Positions 6,510-8,664 of a stretch of DNA of 8,664 nucleotides are shown piece after piece (position 1 is the stretch's first letter; every line of letters begins with the position of its first letter). The notes under the pieces were generated by a model. That model saw nothing but the letters and a program-made list of their open reading frames with translations, was not told the DNA's origin and did no database searches. The position numbers were made by a program, and so were the translations under genes. The DNA lies in contig JANXXA010000016.1 of the NCBI GenBank assembly GCA_025350885.1, positions 1-8,664 on the forward strand, written 5' to 3'. This stretch comes from Phenylobacterium sp. GTDB taxonomy: Bacteria > Pseudomonadota > Alphaproteobacteria > Caulobacterales > Caulobacteraceae.

Positions 6510-8285
6510 CTATTCCACAGGCGGGGCGTGACCCGAGGCGTCGTTGGCGCCATTGGCCCAGCCCTTGATCAGGAAGCTGAGGGCGATGAACACCACCCCG
6601 CATCCCACCCCGGCCCAGCCCAGCTTGTTGAAGCCGTCCAGCGAGGTCTTCAACGCCGCGTGGGCGTCGAGCACCTGGCCGCCCACCGTCTCGGTCCCCA
6701 TCAGGCCGGCTATCTTGCCGCCGACGAACTGGGCGATCGACGAGGCCAGGAACCACACCGCCATCATGAACGAGACGATGGATTTCACCGACAGCTTGGT
6801 GATCTCCGACAGCCCCACCGGCGACAGGAACAGCTCGCCCGTGGTATGCAGCAGGTAGAGCAGGCCCAAAAGGAACAGCGGCATGCGGAACTGGGCGTCG
6901 GCCATGCCCTGAGCCCAGACCACTACCAGGAAGCCTAGGCCAACCTGAATCAGCCCCAGGCCGAACTTCAGCGTCGGGTCCGGGTCGCGGCCGCGCGCCG
7001 CCAGCCAGGCCCAGATAGCCGCCAGGATCGGTGCGAAGATCAGGATGAAACCGGCGTTGAACGACTGGGTCTGGGCCGCCGATATTCCCATCAGGTCGAC
7101 GTTGCGCGCGGCGAAAAGGTTAAGCGACGTACCCGCCTGTTCGAACAGCGTGAAGAACACCACCGCGCCAAAGATCAGCACCATCGCCAACCCCATCCGC
7201 TGACGCTCGACCCGGTTGCACTTGACCGCCATGAACCAGGCGATGAAGCCGATGGCCGCGGCCGTGGCGGCCTCCAGCCCGAACCCGACGATCCGGTTCA
7301 CCTGCACCAGGAAATAGACCGGGATCACGCCCAGCAGCCCCAGGGCATAGATCGTCCATTCGCGATTGACCGGGCCGACCACCGTCTCTTTCAGCACCTC
7401 CGGCGCCGGCGGCTCGCCGTGGCCCTCCAAATGCTTGCGGCCCAGCGTGAACACCACCAAGCCCGCCGCCATGCCGATCCCCGCCAGGCCAAAGCCGGCC
7501 CACCAGCCGACGGTCTGGCCGACCAGGCCGCACAGCACCGACGCCCAGAAGGCCCCCAGGTTGATGCCGTAGTAGTAGAGGGTGAAGCCCGAATCACGCC
7601 GGGGATCACCCTGCGGGTAGAGCTGGCCGACGATGGTCGAGATATTGGGCTTGAGGAAGCCGACGCCCATGATGATCAGGCTGACCGCGATATAGAACGC
7701 CATCTTGCCGAAGGGGTCGACCTTGGCGGTCATCTCATAGGCGCCCTTGGGCAGTTCGGACGGTAGAGGCGAGCCGGCCGGCAGGTCCTTGATCGCCAGG
7801 CCGCCGTCGGCCGCCGGGCCGAAGGCATAGGGCTGGCCGGCGACCATCAGGCGCACCTGGCGGCTTTCCATGCGGCCCTGCGCGGCCACCGCATAGCTGT
7901 TCCCGGCATAGTGCAGGGTCTGTTGCGCCGGGCTGCCTTCGATCGCCATGGTCAGGTGTCCGGCCACCAGCAGCAGCGCGCCGAAGGCCACGGCCTTGCG
8001 GGTGCCCAGCCACCGGTCGGCGACGATCCCGCCCAGCAGCGGCAGGAGGTAGACCAGCGACGTATAGGAGCCGTATTGCGCGCCCGCCGTCTTGTCGTCG
8101 AACAGCAGGTGCTGGGTCAGATAGAAGATCAGGATGCCGCGCATCCCATAGTAGGAGAACCGCTCCCACATCTCGGTGAAGAACAGAATGATCAGCCCGC
8201 GCGGGTGGCTCTTGCGCAGTTGCAGCATCACCGGAATGCCCGTCGCCAGCGTCACGACGAGACCGAGAAGCACGATGGGGTTCAT
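6510..8285 (-). CDS. POT/PTR2-family proton-coupled di/tripeptide transporter
   Basis: Inner-membrane MFS symporter importing small peptides with protons. Numbering from the ATG at 8285 (591 aa): an extra helix (about 3-22), then the family signature EMWERFSYY (38-46), GGIVADRWLG (85-94), FLKPNIS (210-216), the PTR2 motif as LYYYGINLGAF (236-246, Ala where Ser is usual), FEQAGTSLNLFA in helix 7 and GELFLSPVGLS in helix 10. Between helices 3 and 4 sits an insert of about 75 residues (about 117-193), predicted periplasmic. It makes the protein longer than the roughly 500-aa canonical form. The frame extends to an ATG at 8336, whose GGCGGGA abuts it with no spacer. I prefer 8285 because the extra helix then has no basic residues before it and LRKSHPR after it, giving an N-out topology consistent with helix 1 entering from the cytoplasm. 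It is divergent from the TIR gene. Confidence 0.94.
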   Translation of the reverse strand: MNPIVLLGLVVTLATGIPVMLQLRKSHPRGLIILFFTEMWERFSYYGMRGILIFYLTQHLLFDDKTAGAQYGSYTSLVYLLPLLGGIVADRWLGTRKAVAFGALLLVAGHLTMAIEGSPAQQTLHYAGNSYAVAAQGRMESRQVRLMVAGQPYAFGPAADGGLAIKDLPAGSPLPSELPKGAYEMTAKVDPFGKMAFYIAVSLIIMGVGFLKPNISTIVGQLYPQGDPRRDSGFTLYYYGINLGAFWASVLCGLVGQTVGWWAGFGLAGIGMAAGLVVFTLGRKHLEGHGEPPAPEVLKETVVGPVNREWTIYALGLLGVIPVYFLVQVNRIVGFGLEAATAAAIGFIAWFMAVKCNRVERQRMGLAMVLIFGAVVFFTLFEQAGTSLNLFAARNVDLMGISAAQTQSFNAGFILIFAPILAAIWAWLAARGRDPDPTLKFGLGLIQVGLGFLVVVWAQGMADAQFRMPLFLLGLLYLLHTTGELFLSPVGLSEITKLSVKSIVSFMMAVWFLASSIAQFVGGKIAGLMGTETVGGQVLDAHAALKTSLDGFNKLGWAGVGCGVVFIALSFLIKGWANGANDASGHAPPVE

Positions 8286-8444
8286 GGGGACGTGGTTCCA
8301 AATCCTGAGGCGACGATTGTCAGCAGGCAGAGACATTCCCGCCGCAGCGCGTTTGGACTTCAGAAAATCACGCGACCCCCCTTAGCACAAGCAATCGGAT
8401 GCCACCCGGCCGCATCTCGGAGACCGCTCTCGGCCAGAGCCATT

Positions 8445-8473
8445 TCCACTCACGTTGGCCCAACCTGAGTGGA
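8445..8473. promoter_or_regulatory. Near-perfect 29-bp inverted repeat, candidate operator
   Basis: TCCACTCACGTTGG (8445-8458) and CCAACCTGAGTGGA (8460-8473) are inverted copies around a single central base at 8459. Thirteen of 14 pairs match; only 8453/8465 (C/C) fails. No T-run follows on either strand, and an intrinsic terminator between divergent genes would make little sense. A binding site for a dimeric regulator of the transporter, the TIR gene or both is the most natural reading. It lies 159 nt from the transporter start and 125 nt from the TIR start. The symmetry is directly seen; the role is inference. Confidence 0.6.
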
Positions 8474-8536
8474 TGAGACGGGTCCCGGATATCGGCGAGA
8501 GCGCGCGCCGCGCGTCGGCGCCCACGGACCTTTTCC

Positions 8537-8586
8537 TTGCCGTCGCATGGCCGGTCTCGCTACGATTTGGGCTGCGACGGAGGTGG
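8537..8586 (+). promoter_or_regulatory. Candidate promoter and ribosome binding site of the TIR gene
   Basis: TTGCCG (8537-8542) is separated by 18 nt from TACGAT (8561-8566). The wider GCTACGAT (8559-8566) fits the GCTANAWC type -10 at most positions. A start near 8573 would leave a short leader carrying GGAGGTGG (8579-8586), the strongest Shine-Dalgarno-like sequence in the window, 12 nt before the ATG. That spacing is longer than ideal. The 29-bp dyad lies about 65 nt upstream of the -35, so it would suit an activator or a distal operator better than a direct block. Confidence 0.4.
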
Positions 8587-8598
8587 GTCGCCAAGCCG

Positions 8599-8664
8599 AT
8601 GGCCGACGTTTTTATCTCCTACGCCCGAGCCACGGCGCCGCAGGCCCAGGCCGCCGCTTCAGCG
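8599..8664 (+). CDS. TIR-domain protein (first 22 codons, truncated by window edge)
   Basis: Translation begins MADVFISYARATAPQAQ. The DVFISYA stretch right after the start is the first beta strand (box 1) of a bacterial TIR domain, and the following Ala/Gln-rich stretch would lead into helix A. Bacterial TIR domains can be NAD-cleaving enzymes in phage defence or toxin systems, or protein-interaction modules fused to TPR, WD40 or cyclase domains. Which one applies cannot be told because the catalytic glutamate and everything downstream are outside the window. A GGAGGTGG sits 12 nt upstream and no alternative in-frame start was seen just above. The call rests on a short motif, but one in the correct place. 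Confidence 0.72.
   Translation, partial: MADVFISYARATAPQAQAAASA

Larger units (their letters stand above)
8286..8598. other. Divergent regulatory region between peptide transporter and TIR gene
   Basis: No convincing gene lies in this 313-nt stretch. It holds the 29-bp dyad at 8445-8473, a smaller GCTCT/AGAGC stem (8426-8430 and 8436-8440) immediately to its left, and a GC-only stretch around 8500-8520. On the minus strand, TTGTGCTAAG (8381-8390 complement) contains a GCTA core that might be a -10 for the transporter, but no -35 fits. If real it would start the transcript near 8374 and give a leader of roughly 90 nt to the 8285 start. Confidence 0.5.

Noticed and set aside
8445..8473. Reading the dyad as an intrinsic terminator
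   Set aside because: No T-run follows on either strand, and the flanking genes diverge, so no transcript needs ending there.
8382..8594. Minus-strand 70-codon open frame upstream of the transporter
   Set aside because: It spans the 29-bp dyad and the candidate TIR promoter, and its product is an Arg/Ser-rich sequence without features. A regulatory region fits better.

Overview
The window is GC-rich double-stranded chromosomal DNA from an alphaproteobacterium. The best guess is Caulobacteraceae (Caulobacter, Phenylobacterium or a relative). The reasons are the high third-position GC, the CtaC/CtaD sequence style, a TonB-dependent receptor of a type common in Caulobacterales and sphingomonads, and weak Shine-Dalgarno sequences with possible leaderless starts. 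This assignment rests on pattern recognition, not a search. I found no tRNA, rRNA, IS element, CRISPR array or sign of recent mobility.

Layout, left to right. Positions 1-1322 (minus strand) hold the front of an aa3-type cytochrome c oxidase operon: ctaC (subunit II, complete, with all CuA ligands) followed 18 nt later by ctaD (subunit I, cut by the window edge). Positions 1323-1974 hold no large gene. They contain two overlapping inverted repeats, a possible 45-aa ORF with a well-placed Shine-Dalgarno, and a more convincing 58-aa gene (1741-1917). Then comes tldD (1975-3405, plus), an HEXXXH metalloprotease gene that may be read from a leaderless promoter. A PhzF-family isomerase gene (3402-4295, minus) meets tldD tail to tail, with the two stop codons overlapping by 4 nt.

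Positions 4488-6506 (plus) encode a TonB-dependent outer-membrane receptor that appears to start at TTG. It is convergent, with a 3-nt gap, to a POT/PTR2 proton-coupled peptide transporter (6510-8285, minus) that carries an extra N-terminal membrane helix and a periplasmic insert of about 75 residues. The transporter is divergent from the first 22 codons of a TIR-domain gene (8599 onward, plus). The 313-nt region between them contains the most striking non-coding signal here, a near-perfect 29-bp dyad at 8445-8473.

Most of the content is ordinary: respiration, a protease, an isomerase and two envelope transporters. An outer-membrane receptor, an inner-membrane peptide symporter and a TldD protease together would suit a peptide-uptake theme, but the orientations show they are not one operon, so this is speculation. 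I see no clear new biological system. The best leads are the 29-bp dyad, the 58-aa gene and whatever follows the TIR start beyond the window.
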